Shown piece after piece: positions 1-14,400 of a DNA stretch of 64,000 nt (its first letter is position 1; the number at the start of each line of letters is the position of its first letter). The notes under the pieces are model-generated. The model had not been told where the DNA came from, did not search any database, and was given only the letters and a program-made list of their open reading frames with translations. This DNA is from Bugulina stolonifera (taxonomy: Eukaryota; Bryozoa; Gymnolaemata; Cheilostomatida; Bugulidae), in contig OW285189.1 in NCBI GenBank assembly GCA_935421135.1, positions 24,120,298 through 24,184,297 on the forward strand, written 5' to 3'. The position numbers and the translations under genes were made by a program.

Positions 1-73
1 CTACAGTGAAAGGGCTTCACAGACATACAACAATCCTCACAGAGTGGGTGATTCCGTCTCTTCAACTAGTGCA

Positions 74-217
74 TGCTATTACGCTACATATGCTATTACA
101 CTACATATGCTATTACGCTACATATGCTATTACACTACATATGCTATTACACTACATATGCTATTACACTACATATGCTATTACACTACATATGCTATTA
201 CACTACATATGCTATTA
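74..217. repeat. 17-bp tandem repeat
   Basis: About eight copies of the unit TGCTATTACACTACATA (some with ACGCTACATA), lying about 160 bp before the first visible DNAI1 exon. It creates short overlapping open frames rich in Tyr, Leu and Ile that are by-products of the repeat and are not genes. Confidence 0.9.
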
Positions 218-379
218 CATATGCTTATGGTGCCTATATTTACTCATTATATTTGCGCATGAAACATAGGAGTAATTACATATACAATGTACCTTATAAA
301 TTGTCACACCACTAGTTTGCTTAATCATCTGTCCCTTGCCAGCATATATCCGTTTAGTGTCATGATTATGCGATTACAG

Positions 380-3300
380 GAAAGAGGTACTGCTACAGAG
401 CCTCCTCCTCGTGCCACCTTCTCAGCCAATGCCAGTCAGTGGGAAATATTTGATGCATACAAGGAAGATTTTGAACGCCAGGTACGTGAATGGTTGGGTT
501 AGTAATACACAACCACTGCACGCAGTTTGATTGCATATGTTACTACACCTTTAAGAGTAAATACGCTCTTGCTCACAATAGAAATAATGGTTATATGCTG
601 TCTCTACGAGGACCGCTAGTGGAACAGCAATTCCTGCACCCCCTTTCCTAATAAAGGTTGTGATTGAATGGTAACATTTAACACACGAATGGGCCGAGTT
701 TATATGTATAAATGGCGATTGATCTCCTTCAATATAAACTCTGATAACGTGTTATGAAGACACTGTCGTGTGTTGTATAATCAGTGTGTTCTCATTGTGT
801 GCTGATTGTGGTTGTTAATTGTCGTTTGTGACATGCTCATTACTAATTAACTAATTAATAGATGCTCAAAAAGATCGAGGAAGGTGGACTATCTCGAGAA
901 GAAAAACAAAAATTAGCTCTTGCGGTAATTTTTCTAATATACACCTACTAATACACGCATACATAACTATACTATTTACACTTACTAATCTCCAGTTATC
1001 CATGTATTTACAGGCGAAACATAAAGTAACGTATATTTCCTATTCTTCTTCTTCAGCACATTATAGTAAATTACAAATGCTATTTAAAGTTTATAAGTTA
1101 TTGGCAGTCGCAGATATATGTAGCATCTACTTATAATAGTGAGTAAACCATTTTAATACGGTGCACAAACATGCATGTAAAAATAGATTGCATTAGTTGA
1201 CTCACTTTAATCATTCAAATACATGAATACTAAGGTAAGACAAATATATATTATATATCGTATATATCCATGTATAGCTTCTAGATACAATTGTGTTGGA
1301 ATTTCTTTTTAACAGTTGTACATGTATCGTGATTCCCAGTGTTCTGTTATTTATATATAATGTATTTAATTGGTTTTTATTATAAGACCAATAATAATGT
1401 GCTTTTAGGAGAGGAATAAGGAGAAGAAACTTCCTGGAAGGAAAGATGAATCAAAGAGTAAGAAGAAGCTTACCTCTATTGATGGACAGGTTAGCAGACT
1501 ATATAAATATGTTTTCCACTACACTTTTGCTTCATAAAATCATAGGAAAGATAACTCCAAAGTGATGTAACAACAATATTGCTGACAAACTGCCAATCTC
1601 ACAATTTCTATAAGTTGTTAAAAGTGAAAAGCTCTTTGCGTGCCTTTGGCCGAATTGTTGAGGATTCTATAGTGTAGCAACAGCATCATGCTGTATAGTT
1701 GTTCCCTGCCCACTGATAACTTCGGTAGGTGTTATTGTTGTATATTATATTATTTCACTGCGTATTATAAAGGGATGTACGTATACAGGTTGCACATGTA
1801 TATATTGTTATATTAACTATAACATCGCAACATGAGAACGTACACATAATATATACCCAAATATACCCTATCTCTGTTTGATCATACACACAATGGCATA
1901 TGCTACAGAGTGATGACTTGAACATGATTAGCAAAGCTGTCAAGGTCATAGAGCGGATGATTAATCAGAACACATTTGACGATGTTGCTCAAGGTACTTC
2001 TTGTCTCTTCCCAGAATATTCCAGGGTAGCTCAAGTCTGATTGTGTCCATAACGTAGCTCTTTATTTTGAATCCTACATCATGTGGGTTACAAAAAACTA
2101 CTTATGATACAGTAACTATATCAAAGAGATTTATCAACCGGTAAAATCCACAATCAGGCCTGAACTACCATGTTGGCTGGGAGCTCATCATTATGCTGTA
2201 TATATGTTATAACAGACTTGTACTATTGTATTCTAGAGCGACAATCTGGGCTATATAAGCTCAGCAGCAAAGATTGTCGAAAGAATGATAAACCAAAACA
2301 CATTTGATGATGTGTGTCAAGGTAGAGCCAGCGTGTTGCTGCTATTCAATTTAACTGCTAAAAAATTAATCTCTTGTTCTATGGCTCAATATTAACCTCA
2401 AAGATTAGCCTTAGCACTGTATAATTATCACCCCCACTTATTTAAACAATGTGTTCATGTGACACATCAATAACAGTTAATATGGTTTATAGGCTATTAC
2501 AAGAATTATGGTTTCCTTCTAATTGACTCTGACGAAAGACAATGTCACCTTTTGGACCAGATGTACAATGTGATTGGCTGTTTTAATTACTGTATTTTAA
2601 TACCATGTGCACGTATATGTGTCCATGAGCATGTGTGTTTTGCGTGTCTGATTGACATTGTCTTTTTATACGAAAACCTGCTTCTATTAATATAAATATA
2701 ATAACAAAATTGGCTATCTTCATCTTAAATAGTGCATTATATCAACATGAGATCATGGCTATCTTAGAGGTTAATGTCATAATGTCATAAATCATAAAAT
2801 AGCCCAAAAATTGATAGTTGACTCACAATGACGTTGAATTTAACAGCCGTTACCTAATATACTTCATATACCTAATATACTTCATATCGTTTGCTGTTAT
2901 TGCTGTTAGTTCTGTTCTCGAAATTAGTAGCCTAATGTTACTCTTTTTTTACCTTGTTTTACCAGTGACCGAAAATTAACTACTTGTTAACTGATATTTC
3001 AACCAGTAACGCTGAAAGAATTTAAACAGTTTTGTATGGCATTGAATATTGATATAGTGACACGAAGTCATGGGGCACACCTGTAGACACCTGCAGACTC
3101 CATAGGCTAAAAATGGAATATTGTAGTGCTTCCAAGAAGCATGTTTGAAGTAGTTCTAACGCCAATGCTTATATCAAGTACTGTAGATCCAGTTTGGTGC
3201 TGATTGTACTTAGCCTGTATCAACAACACATGTGATCATGCAGAACAGATTGATTTATGAAACTGACTAACCCATGATATTCAATAAATCGTAGATTTCA

Positions 3301-6300
3301 AATACTACGAAGATGCCTCAGATGAGTATAGAGATCAAGAAGGAACTCTACTGCCTCTATGGAAGTTTGCTTATGACAGATCCAAGAAACTTGCTATTAC
3401 CTCTCTCTGCTGGAACCCTAAATATAGAGATCTCTTTGCCGTGTCACACGGCTCATGTAAGTTGTACACTTGTGGCTTAGTGCAACTTAAAATGGTGTAT
3501 TAGTTTGATTCATGCCAATAATATTGTATAATGTATATTGTACGAGTATTTAAAATTGTAGATGACTTTATGAAGCAAGCTAAAGGCATGATCTGTTTCT
3601 ACACACTGAAGAATCCATCTTTTCCTGAGTATACGTTCCCTACTGACTCAGGAGTTATGTGTCTTGATATTCACCCAGAGCATCCGTATCTAGTGGCAGC
3701 AGGTTTCTATGACGGCTCTGTTGGTGTATTTAATGTCACTGAAGGCAAAACTGTGAGTGCTTTTTTATCTCAAATTATGTAGTAATTTAAGAATTATTCT
3801 TTATGTATTACTGTATTGACTTACTGCTTTCATGTACATGTGCATATAGACAATGTATGCAATGGCCAAAGTGTGAGTTGTAAGGCATTGTGACTGTAGA
3901 CTTAGCCCATGTGTCCATGGCTCCAAAGTATGGGGCAGGGGTGCCTCCACTACTGCCCACATACTTCATGAAACTTTTGGTAGAACATGTAACAATGGAA
4001 ACAATATTTATTTTACATGTATCTCTTTTTCTAGAATATTTGATTTGTTAGTCCAATAATGTGGTATTTCCACTTTGAATTTAATAGGCTAGACAGAGTC
4101 GGTTATGTGTACACTGTATACTGTGTTATTGTACAGGTAGCACAGTACATGAGTACTGCTAAGAACGGCAAACACACAGACCCAGTATGGCAAGTCAGAT
4201 GGCAAAAAGATGACCTAGATAATAACCTCAACTTTTACTCTGTATCTTCTGATGGTAGAGTCGTACAGTGGACTATGGTCAAGGTATGTCTACTACTTGC
4301 TCAGGGTCATTCTCTTTGTATGAGTGTGTGAAATGGTTAGCTTTTCTACCTGATAGTATCAATATATTGGCTGTTCATATCTTGTAGAATGAACTCCATT
4401 TCCATGACGTGATTCGCCTTTCTTTAGCAGAAGGAGCCAATGACACCCCAGATGGAGGACAACTCTCAACGCTAAGTATGGTTGCATTGATATGACCTTG
4501 TTGTAGCCTGTCTAAATTGTTGAGTTTAAAACTTTTTAGGTGCGAATAGTTTGAAAATGGTATGTTTAATGTGGATATGTTTGTGTACAAAGTGATGAAA
4601 AATTCCACTCCTTTATAACTGCTGTATTTGTTTTGACTGTAGGCTGTGGTACCACATTTGACTTTCATCCACAAACAGACTACATGTTCTTGGTGGGTAC
4701 AGAAGAAGGAAAGATTCACAAATGTTCCAAGGCTTACTCTACTCAGTTCCTAGACACAATTGATGCCCATCACATGGCAGTATATAAAGTATCGTGGAAT
4801 ACGTACCATCCTAAGATCTTCATTACCTGCAGCGCAGACTGGACGGTCAAAATTTGGGATCATACAGTAAAGTTAGTCGCTGCATTATAAATGACAATAA
4901 TGGTGATTCACTTGAACTTAGTATCTGTACTGATGCATCGAGCCAACATCATATGTATGATGTACTGTATCTTTTTACAGAGAGCCAATGTTTACATTTG
5001 ACTTGAGTAGCTCAGTTGGAGACGTAGCCTGGGCTCCATATTCATCTACAGTATTTGCTGCAGTCACAGCTGATGGAAAAGTAAGTAGCAAACAATATCA
5101 CTAGAGGCACAATTTGTACAAGAAGTCAAAACTTTTGCAATGGGATTGCATATGACCAATGAGCCCACACACCTTCGCGGTGATCATGGGTGAGTGAGTA
5201 CGAATATGTGATTGTCTCGGCTCTGTGTATGACTCAGACAGACTGATTATAACTGACACCAACAAGCAAGTGCTCTTATAATCACTGTTACATTGATACC
5301 AACAAGCGAGTGCTCATATAATCACTGTCACCAACAAGCGAGTGCTCGTATAATCACTGTCACATAAACTGACACCAACAAGCAAGTGCTCATGTAACAC
5401 TGTCACATGCTGTAGGTGTTTGTGTATGACCTGAATATCAACAAGTACGAACCTATCTGTGAGCAGTCAGTAGTCGCCAAGAAGAAGACCAAGCTCACAC
5501 ACATATCCTTCAACCCACACCACCCCATCCTGCTGGTTGGAGATGACAGAGGCTACATAACTAGCCTCAAACTATCACCCAACCTTAGGAAGCTACCAAA
5601 GGTAAGTTAGTTACATATTTTACATGTATACATTTATATTATGATCAATTGTCTAGCAATACTTGGGAGGAGATTAAGCTAACAAGAGCTGAAAACATCT
5701 GGTTTCTTTGCGACCCTTGAACTGACCTGGGTTGCAAACAAAAGTCCAAAAATGAGAACTAGGATGGCCGAAAGGACTGGGATTTTGCTTAGTAGGAGGA
5801 AACCATTCCTGGATCATCGGCACATCCAGGTTTCTCGCAGGCAAATAAGGATTTTGCGTTTGACCCAGGCTGATGTGTTGGCGACCCTTTGATGAAAGTG
5901 GCCTGTGCTTGAAATTTAGTTGGCGAAGACACTAATTGACTAAATTGAACAAAAATGAGACATGATACAGTGTATATACATGTACATGGACATGTATATA
6001 TAGAATTGTAGTCAACGTTGGAGAAGAGAGAATGCTACTATATGCTGCTACATCACATACCATTTAATGTGTACATGTATGTCAACTTTATGGGTGTATT
6101 ACATTTGTATGTATGTGTATATGTACACGGTGACTATTTATATGATATATATTAATACGTGTTTATATACCTGTACGTGCACATGCATCGCTCTTGTTTT
6201 CATCTGAACTACATGGCTGTACGTGTGCGACTGAAATCTTTTAGCCTCCCAAGGGGATGATGGTACGGTTTCTTTTTATATCATTCTGAGCACAACATTT

Positions 6301-7184
6301 TTCCAATATATATTTTTATTGTGTTAGTAGATGGCAAACGTTATGTTTCCATCACTTGTTGCAGTAAGCACTAGACTTGCACCATCAGGGTTTTACTATT
6401 TATATATGCACTTTATTACTTATTAGTGGAAGTGGAATCATGCAAATACCAGTAGTTTAGGGCACATCCCAGAGTTGTCACACCTTGTCTGGTGCAATCA
6501 CATCCTTCTAATGAACACAGATTGATGATCCTATAATATTATTTCATATGAGTATATAATATGCCTCAGTGTTATAATGTTTAATGTCAATCCACACACT
6601 GTAATGTTTTATGTTCAGAACACAAATAACGCCTTCGATCGAAGGTCCAAGGGACAGGTAAACCATACAGTGCTAGAATTTGATTATTTACCCCATTTCT
6701 ACATTTTATTAATTGTAATAATATACCTCATGTATCTGCTAATGAAACTAATATTTCCAGTCTGCATTAATAATCTATATGTACACTAATATTATAATAC
6801 AGACACTTGTAATTCTGTTTAGTAACTACAATGTCATACATGTATCACTTCTCTTTGCTATACATTTCTGTAATAGAACTCTCCCAATGCTAGGCTAATA
6901 TTAATACTTGTCCAGTCCCTATGTCAATGTGTTTAGAGTAGAGTAGAACATCTTAGACTTAGTTTCCTAGTTGCAGTTGCTAGACCAGTCAAACCATTTC
7001 TTCTATTTTGTATTTTCTACTATTACATGGATGGGTAAAGGAACCTATCTGGAATTCTCACCCTGCTTATGTTTTGCAGGGAAAGAAAGGAGCATCAGCT
7101 GAGATCACTCCAGAAGCAGAGATAGCTAAGATGGACAAACTGTTAGCCCTGGTTCGGGAACCAGAGTTGGCTAAAAAGAGTTAA
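380..7184 (+). CDS. DNAI1: Axonemal dynein intermediate chain 1 (DNAI1), 5' partial
   Basis: Outer-arm dynein intermediate chain, a WD40 subunit that docks the heavy chains on the axoneme of motile cilia. Exons: 380-481, 862-924, 1409-1489, then either 1909-1993 or 2237-2321, 3295-3456, 3562-3752, 4137-4283, 4388-4475, 4643-4871, 4981-5080, 5416-5601, 6619-6657, 7080-7184 (stop TAA). Using one of the alternative pair, the joined frame is open for 525 codons. Family signatures: [11 protein letters not shown] near the N-terminus, [50 protein letters not shown] and [19 protein letters not shown]; the WD repeats run from the 3295 exon to the 5416 exon. The exon at 6619-6657 (39 nt, in frame) has good splice sites but no recognised motif and could be optional. 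The true start is upstream of the window. AATAAA at about 7424 is a possible polyadenylation signal. The identity is secure; the exon edges are inferred from GT/AG and phase. Confidence 0.95.
1909..1993 (+). other. DNAI1: DNAI1 alternative exon, copy a
   Basis: 85-nt exon between a TACAG acceptor and a CAAG|GTACTT donor. It encodes [17 protein letters not shown] followed by [11 protein letters not shown], and enters in phase 0 and leaves in phase 1. It is a paralogue of the exon at 2237-2321: same length, same phases, and 17 of 28 residues identical, including INQNTFDDV. Copy a carries Ala-Gln at its end where copy b carries Cys-Gln. Confidence 0.85.
2237..2321 (+). other. DNAI1: DNAI1 alternative exon, copy b
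   Basis: 85-nt exon after a TTCTAG acceptor, ending CAAG|GTAGAG. It encodes [17 protein letters not shown] followed by [11 protein letters not shown]. Because 85 is not a multiple of three, including both copies would shift the frame before the 3295 exon, so only one copy can be used per functional mRNA. Confidence 0.85.
5249..5406 (+). repeat. Imperfect tandem repeat in DNAI1 intron
   Basis: Four degenerate copies of a block containing CCAACAAGCRAGTGCTC followed by TATAATCACTGTCAC, just before the exon at 5416. It is non-coding and intronic. Confidence 0.8.
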
Positions 7185-8496
7185 ATAGACTGTACACAGC
7201 TAATCATATTATTATTATTTATCTTTATTGGGTTACTACATTATGGAACTGTGGCTACTCAAGGTAGAGAACCTAGTACTATTGAAACATTAACCAATAG
7301 CTGAAGAGTATACATGGAAGATTTGTCAATATTACTTGTCATTTACTGGTCAAATGATATTGCTACATCTTATTAAACCAAATATTATACTATATTATTA
7401 TTTTATTATTAAGTTGGATAATAAACAATGATACATTTTCTTAACATGTCCACACATACATTAATGGTGTAACAACTGCCACCAGCAGAGAGATTGTAGA
7501 CAATGCAGCATGTGACCAGATAAAAAATCTTCCAAAGTAATTGCTACCCACACTAGAAAAGCTTTTTTATATAATATTGTCTTCACTAAATCGGTTGTGT
7601 GATATGGGGGTACTAATTCACTGCTGGTTGTCAGAACACCAGCAGGTATAATCTTAAAAGTCTTAAAACTATTCAAGCTGTAGGCAAAGCTAAGCTAGAA
7701 AGCCATGTTCTAGTATAATAATGTAACCAGTTAACAGCTTTTTATAATCTAAGCTGGTAGAAGTCTGTAGAGCAATGAGAAAAACTTTGTAATAAGTGAA
7801 GTGTAACAAAACACAGAACATAACATATTTTATACACACTGTGTACATGTAATGTAACTGCTAACTCTAAGCCAGCCTCTGGGTATGCGTGTTATTATTA
7901 AAGAGTAAGGCCAATACTCATTAGTTCAGTCACAGATCAAAGTTCAAATAGAGGTAAAAGCTTCAGTTGCAGGGTTGTCCTCTCTCTATTCAAAGGAGCC
8001 ATACCAGATTTCAATATTACATTACTCTTAGTATTTCCCTTATCCTTGCAAGCCTAGACTTCTCCACCATTACCATATAAGGCAGTGACTTCCAACCATT
8101 ATTATTACACTTGCAAATTTTCTAGAAACTGTTAATTTGGTAGGACTCCAAATAGATATTAAGCAGCCGATTCATGTGGTCCATGTTATAGTAAGATATT
8201 AACGTACATTTTTGGGTTGTCTCTTCTATAGATTACAATATATATTATATTATATTATAATATACTGAGTACAGATCTACTGGGATTTATATTGTTTTAA
8301 CAGATGAGTTGAACTACAACTGGACAATTAGAAGACATTATGCATCCTTATAATTTATTGAATATTTATTAAATGTTATGTATGATCAATTGAGATTTGA
8401 GAAAGAACCATAGTTCATAGAGTCGAGTAGAAAACCAACTAAATGAAAGTCAGCCTCAGAATATAGAAATGTGTTGCAACAACTTTAAAATAGATC

Positions 8497-11400
8497 TCAC
8501 TCTTTCATAACATTAAGGACATCCTGGTCAGATGGTATGAGCCCTATTTGTTTGGCATACGCCAACACCACAGTATGGCAGAAGGCATACTGCTCCGCTG
8601 TCTGCACCGCAAAAGCTCTTTGAGTACGCAGCAACCTCACCACACTTTGTACATTCACTAATTGTAAGTCATCTAACATCCGCATACATATGTCTGCACA
8701 CATAAATGTGCCAGAACGTCCTACTCCTGCACTGCAGTGTATGATTAAGGGTGGTCCATTAGGGTGTCCCTGAAATAAAGAAAGACATAGCTTAGGAATT
8801 GTAACACAACTGGTTTTATAGCAGCACCATGTATATATTCCACTTAGATGCTACTGAGAACATGTACTAAATATATGTTAGTAAAAGTATATGCTATGTG
8901 GAAGAGTGAATTCATACTGTTGGTCTGTTTTGTAAGGATAGGATGGCCTGAGCATGGCAGGATTGAAAGCTACTTTAGAGTATTAGCATTTTATAGCTTT
9001 TTCTTTTTGTAATGAATGCCTGGTGGCTAGCTATTCTCTTATAAGCTCAAACAGCTATATTGTTGTCACTATAAATCAAACAGAAATTCAAAGGCTTCTA
9101 TTCCTGCACAAGCTCTGTGTACAAGAGGAATCTTGAGATAGAGGGAGAGATTCTCTTCTCTTTAGAAGTCATCAAATAGATATTTTATAACTTTTGAAAC
9201 TGTAGTTAGAATGTTTATAGAGATATAGCAGATTCTACGAGCTATTGGAGTTTTATAACAAGGAAGACTGAAAGGATGAAGTGTATGGTAAGTAATGCGT
9301 CATATACCAGAGTTTTGATTCATTATTATTGCCTGGTGTATCATTTACGTTATTAGAATTGATGACGTTGCAAATGGTGGAAGATGTTTATTTTTGTTGA
9401 ATAATTGTTGAAGGGGACAAGGGTTGAGGATATGCTCAAGTCAAACCCTATTGGTGACCTGGGAAGTCATCCAGCGCCTGTACCAGCGCCTGTACCAGCA
9501 CCTGTACCAACACCTGTACGAGCACCTGTACAAGCACACACATCAGCACTAGGTAATTGTCCTCTCCTGACTACATACACCATGTCTACTGCAATAATCT
9601 ATTAACCCTCGTGATCTGCCTTCATTTGTTTTTTAGCCATTGACTTTCCAATCTTAACTGAACCATCTTGGCATCCAGAGGCTTTAAGGGTCATGGCGTC
9701 TTGCTATTCATGGTCACCAGGTGAGATATATAACTAAGCTATAGTTGTAATGGTTAACATGTTGTCAACAAGGCACACCATTTTATTTTGGAATGCACTT
9801 ATTGAATTTATATAATGCCACTTGACTTTGTTGTTATTAATAATATCATTTTTATTTGTATTATGCAGCAGTGGAGGCACCGAATGTCAAATGGAACCCT
9901 TTAGAACATCATATACTTAATAGAATGCATTATGTGTCCAATCGAGCAAACCGTGAAAACAGCGAGTTGGCTGGTCCTCTGGTATCATCAGCTAAACGCT
10001 TCCAAGTTCAAAACTCAAGGAAAATGTCTCCAAACAACTATGTAAGATCTTACAACACATTTATGCACCAATTACATTGCATGACTGAAGTTAATGGGAT
10101 GGTTTTATCACTGTTCTCAAATTATATTGGAGGTGCAACTGGGATGCGAAGACAACCAGACGAGTGTTGAAGGAATGAATGCTAACAGAGTACTGGAGCA
10201 TGTACAGGAGAGCAACCTTGACCCACTAGATAGAGCTGTGGGTAGACCACTACGCGGAAGCAGGCGCAAGGAATCTGAGCCGGGTGTCCTTTCCAAATTG
10301 ACGCAGGATCTGGAAAACAGGCCCAGAAGTAGATCTTACTGTAGCACTAGTCAAGCAAGGTAAGCTGTACTGCGATTGAACAAATGATTCGGGTCAACAT
10401 AATTAGAACGCACAAAGTTCCAAAACATACTAATGCTAAAATATGTGGAACCATTTCCACATCAAATATTGTAAAGATATTATTTTTCAGCTGGGTGTCA
10501 CCAGTCAAAACGGTTACAACTTCCCCTAGTGGAAATGCTGAATATCAAACAAATGGAATGGGCTCTCCTCAGTCTTGTGATGAGGGAGACAACTGTCATC
10601 AGTTAATAGTGAGTTGAAACACTAATGATGCTTATGGAAATGTGAAGGCTGTATTAATACAAATTGATGTTATGCAACATTGTGTATCCTATTTTTAAAA
10701 TACTGGATATGCTGCTATTTACAGGGTAAACTTGATATACGGAATCCATTGCAAAAAGGCAACGGAAACCAAGAGACTGGTGGCACAAAACATCGACTGC
10801 CTCAACAAGAAATCGGTAAGTCTACATTGACATCTTCAATAGATGGCAAATTTGAGATTGCAGATCATAGGAGCCAACTGTGACAATACCGTTTTTAACT
10901 CTACACATTTAAACTCCACAGCTATGTGCACTTACAGGAAAACTAGAGGAAAGCATGTCACATTGAGTGCATACCTATAGCAAGCTCTGAACAAAGGTTC
11001 AACCTTACAGATACTTCTAAGTTTCTTAAGTTACGAGAACCAGTGTAATATGATGGAATCCCATAGCATTGAGCTGTTAACAAAACTCTGTCATATTTAT
11101 ATTCAGACAAAGAGGCGTATAAGGCAGTTGTATACCTTAGCAGTGGCCCTGGTGTGGAGCTCACTAGAGATGAATCACTGCTTCCAGAGAGCATTGATGC
11201 TATCGCTGACAGGCACCGCTGTGGCACAGGTATTTGCAGTCAAAGTATATGATTTTATAAAACACTATTTGATGACGCAGTAGAATATAACAGCTTGATT
11301 ATTACTTTACACTGTAGAACATTGTGAACCCCGATGTACATGGAATGGAACACTGCCGGATTCAGACAACCGAAATCCTTTCTTTTCCACTAAAGTTTTC

Positions 11401-14400
11401 CTGGGTGGAGTACCATGGGACGCAACTGCAGGTAATATACATATTGCATACTATTTATATGTATTATAATGCATTGCTATCCTATTGGATTTCTACATGG
11501 GGCTGTGGAAGAGTATATTATTGTTTAAATAAGGAAAACTTTTGTATGAATTGTAGAAAGTTTAGCAGCGCAGTTTGAACCGTTTGGCAAAGTAAAGATT
11601 GAGATGCCCACTGCAACAAGCGCACCAAAGCATTATAGACATGCAATCAGAGGGAGAATTAGTAGAGAAGATGGCCACTTCTGTCACGGTAAAGTACCTA
11701 CATGTACATCGTACGCATACAATGACAGCTCATCTTGCATGATAGGTGAATATACACATCATTGCTTTGACTGGTCTGTTGCAGCCATTGTTTGTATCTT
11801 ACTTTTTAGGTTACTTGTATATTATACTACAATCAGATGATGCTGTGAAAACTTTACTCAACTCCTGCCAGAAGGATTTAAGAGATGGAGGAAAGTACTT
11901 TTACACCATTTCCAGTCGAAGAATCAAATCTAAAAATGTAAGCGCCTTGTCTTGAATTTTCAAATAATTATGTAAATACAACGGTTATAGCTACTCCCAA
12001 GAAGTTAGTCTAAAATGATGCCCTTAATGATATTACAGGTGCAGGTAATTCCTTGGCTACTGAGTGATAGTAGCTACGTCGCGTATAACCACTGCATTGA
12101 GAAGGTAGAAAATGACCTGACTGTCTTTGTCGGAGCTCTGCATGGTATGCTAAGTGCCACTGGGCTGGCGCTAGTCATGTCTGACCTGTTTGGGCATGTG
12201 ACCTATGCTAGTATCGACACCGATAAAAACAAGTACCCCATTGGTAGGTCTGTCTACTGATAAATAGAGTGTGGTGGTACACCACACACTTCAATACTGT
12301 GCTTTCGAAAACATTTTACATTTCTACAAACGAATGGTGAAAAAATGGAAAATACGGCCTTTAAAATTTCCATTGATCAGTTCATGTGAATGGTATTTTA
12401 ACTGTTGATTAAAATATCAAACTGTTACTACCATTACCAAAGTAGAGACGGCTTCAATAGGTGTTGGGGAGTTTTGGCCTAACAGTTCTAAAACCATAGA
12501 CTTGTGTAGATTGCATCGAGGCCTATCAAAGTACCCATATTTAGAACATGCTAATCAACCTTACATTGCTTGTTTAGGATCTGGACGAGTGACCTTCAAA
12601 CATCGGCAGAGTTACCTGGATGCTGTAAATGCTGCATTTGTGGAGATTAAAACCCCAAAGTTTGTGAAAAAGGTAAATAAACTGAACTGTTAGACCAATT
12701 ATACCTGCAATACAATGCGTTACGCTGTGGCATATAATCGAATTACAAACTGCAATGACAATCTGATTATAAACAATCACCTGTTGATAGGTTCAGATAG
12801 ATCCGTATCTGGAGGATAGACCGTGCTCCATATGCTATGCTGATAATGGCAACTATTTCTGCAGGAATGTACACTGCTTTAAAGTGAGTAGCGTACTGTC
12901 ATAATCACGATTATGTATACCAACCAGTCATGTGACCGGCTGTTAACGATCACCAACCAGTCATGTGAGCGGCTGTTAACGGCAACCGATTAGTCATGTG
13001 ACCTGTTGCTAATGGTTACTAGTTTCCATGAACTACATGTATTACTGAATATTATGCCAACCTCTTGTTAGGAGACAAAAAGATAAAATGGAGAAGATAA
13101 TCATTATAATGACCAGTTTCATGTTTATAACGTTCTTTCCCTCCACGAACTAACAACTACTATGGTGATTTGTTCTAGTACTACTGTGCACACTGCTGGA
13201 AGTCACAACACTGGAAGACAAGTCCAAGTACTGGTTTGCATAATCCTATCACCAGAAACTCTAACTACAAGACCAGTGCTGTCATAATACGTCAGCGTCC
13301 AGAATTTAAAGCGATGCAGGTTAAACCTAACTGAAAACCACAAACCTGGACAGGCAGGACGCTAGAAAAGACAAATCTTATATATTACATTAGTTTGTTA
13401 TGAGCAGTCAAGTACTACCTATTTCGTTAATATTTTGTTAATTGTTGCTATTATATGGTGCCGTTTCAATTATGCATGGTGTTACACCCTTTAGGTATGT
13501 ACACTGTATTGTTGCTCTGCACAATTAATATTGTTTTATGTTTGATTTGCCAAGTTCCCTCCAACAAAAAAATTTGTTATCTAGCTAATATGCTACATTG
13601 TATTTTAATTAGATTTTTTATGTGTACATATAGTTATGTTGGCCACAATCTTTCAGTTAAATTCAATTTTCTCAATTTTTTGAAGTAACATTAATACAAT
13701 GTACATTTGAAGCAATGTGTATAGTTATATAGATTTGCTATTACCTTCCATCCGTTGATTGCGCTTGTGCCCTCCTCTTGTATCTTGCGTGATGTGAACA
13801 GAAAGTCGATTAGGTCGTCTGTAGATGATGGTACTCCATAGTCTGGCCATAGCAGGAACAGCAAATGCACAATAATTCTATATTTGCCAGTCTAAAACAC
13901 ACCATATACATGTAGTTCGCCAGCCCAATGCATAATAATTCTATATTTGCCAGTCTAAAACACACCATATACATGTAGTACGCCAGCCCTATATAAATAG
14001 CTAATGATTGGACTAGAAGTAAATTTATTACTATTCTTGCACCTGCAATTTAGTAAAGTGACTTTTGACTAGAAGTTGACTCACTGATTGGTTAACAACT
14101 CGTAAGGTTGTGATAGTCTTTTCTCTGCTCGAAGTTGTTTTCAAGTTGTGTATAAGCCATCCCTTATGTTCTGTAGTGTATGTATTCTCTTCAGTCGGCC
14201 AGTATGTTGCACATTTCGTTTTTTGCTTTTCTACCAATCTAGTAGAATAAGAAGATAATGTTATGACAGAGATTCACAATAACCATCCACATAAAACAAG
14301 ATGGCTCATTTAATACAAAAGATAGTGTGTGTAGACTCATAACTAATACTAAAGAAGACAATTCCAAGATAAATATTGTGCCCAGGATTTTGCGACTAGA

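Noticed and set aside
10938..10970. Possible extra CPEB exon after CTTACAG
   Set aside because: Reaches a stop after nine codons in the required phase and has no good donor; the exon at 11107 joins correctly without it.
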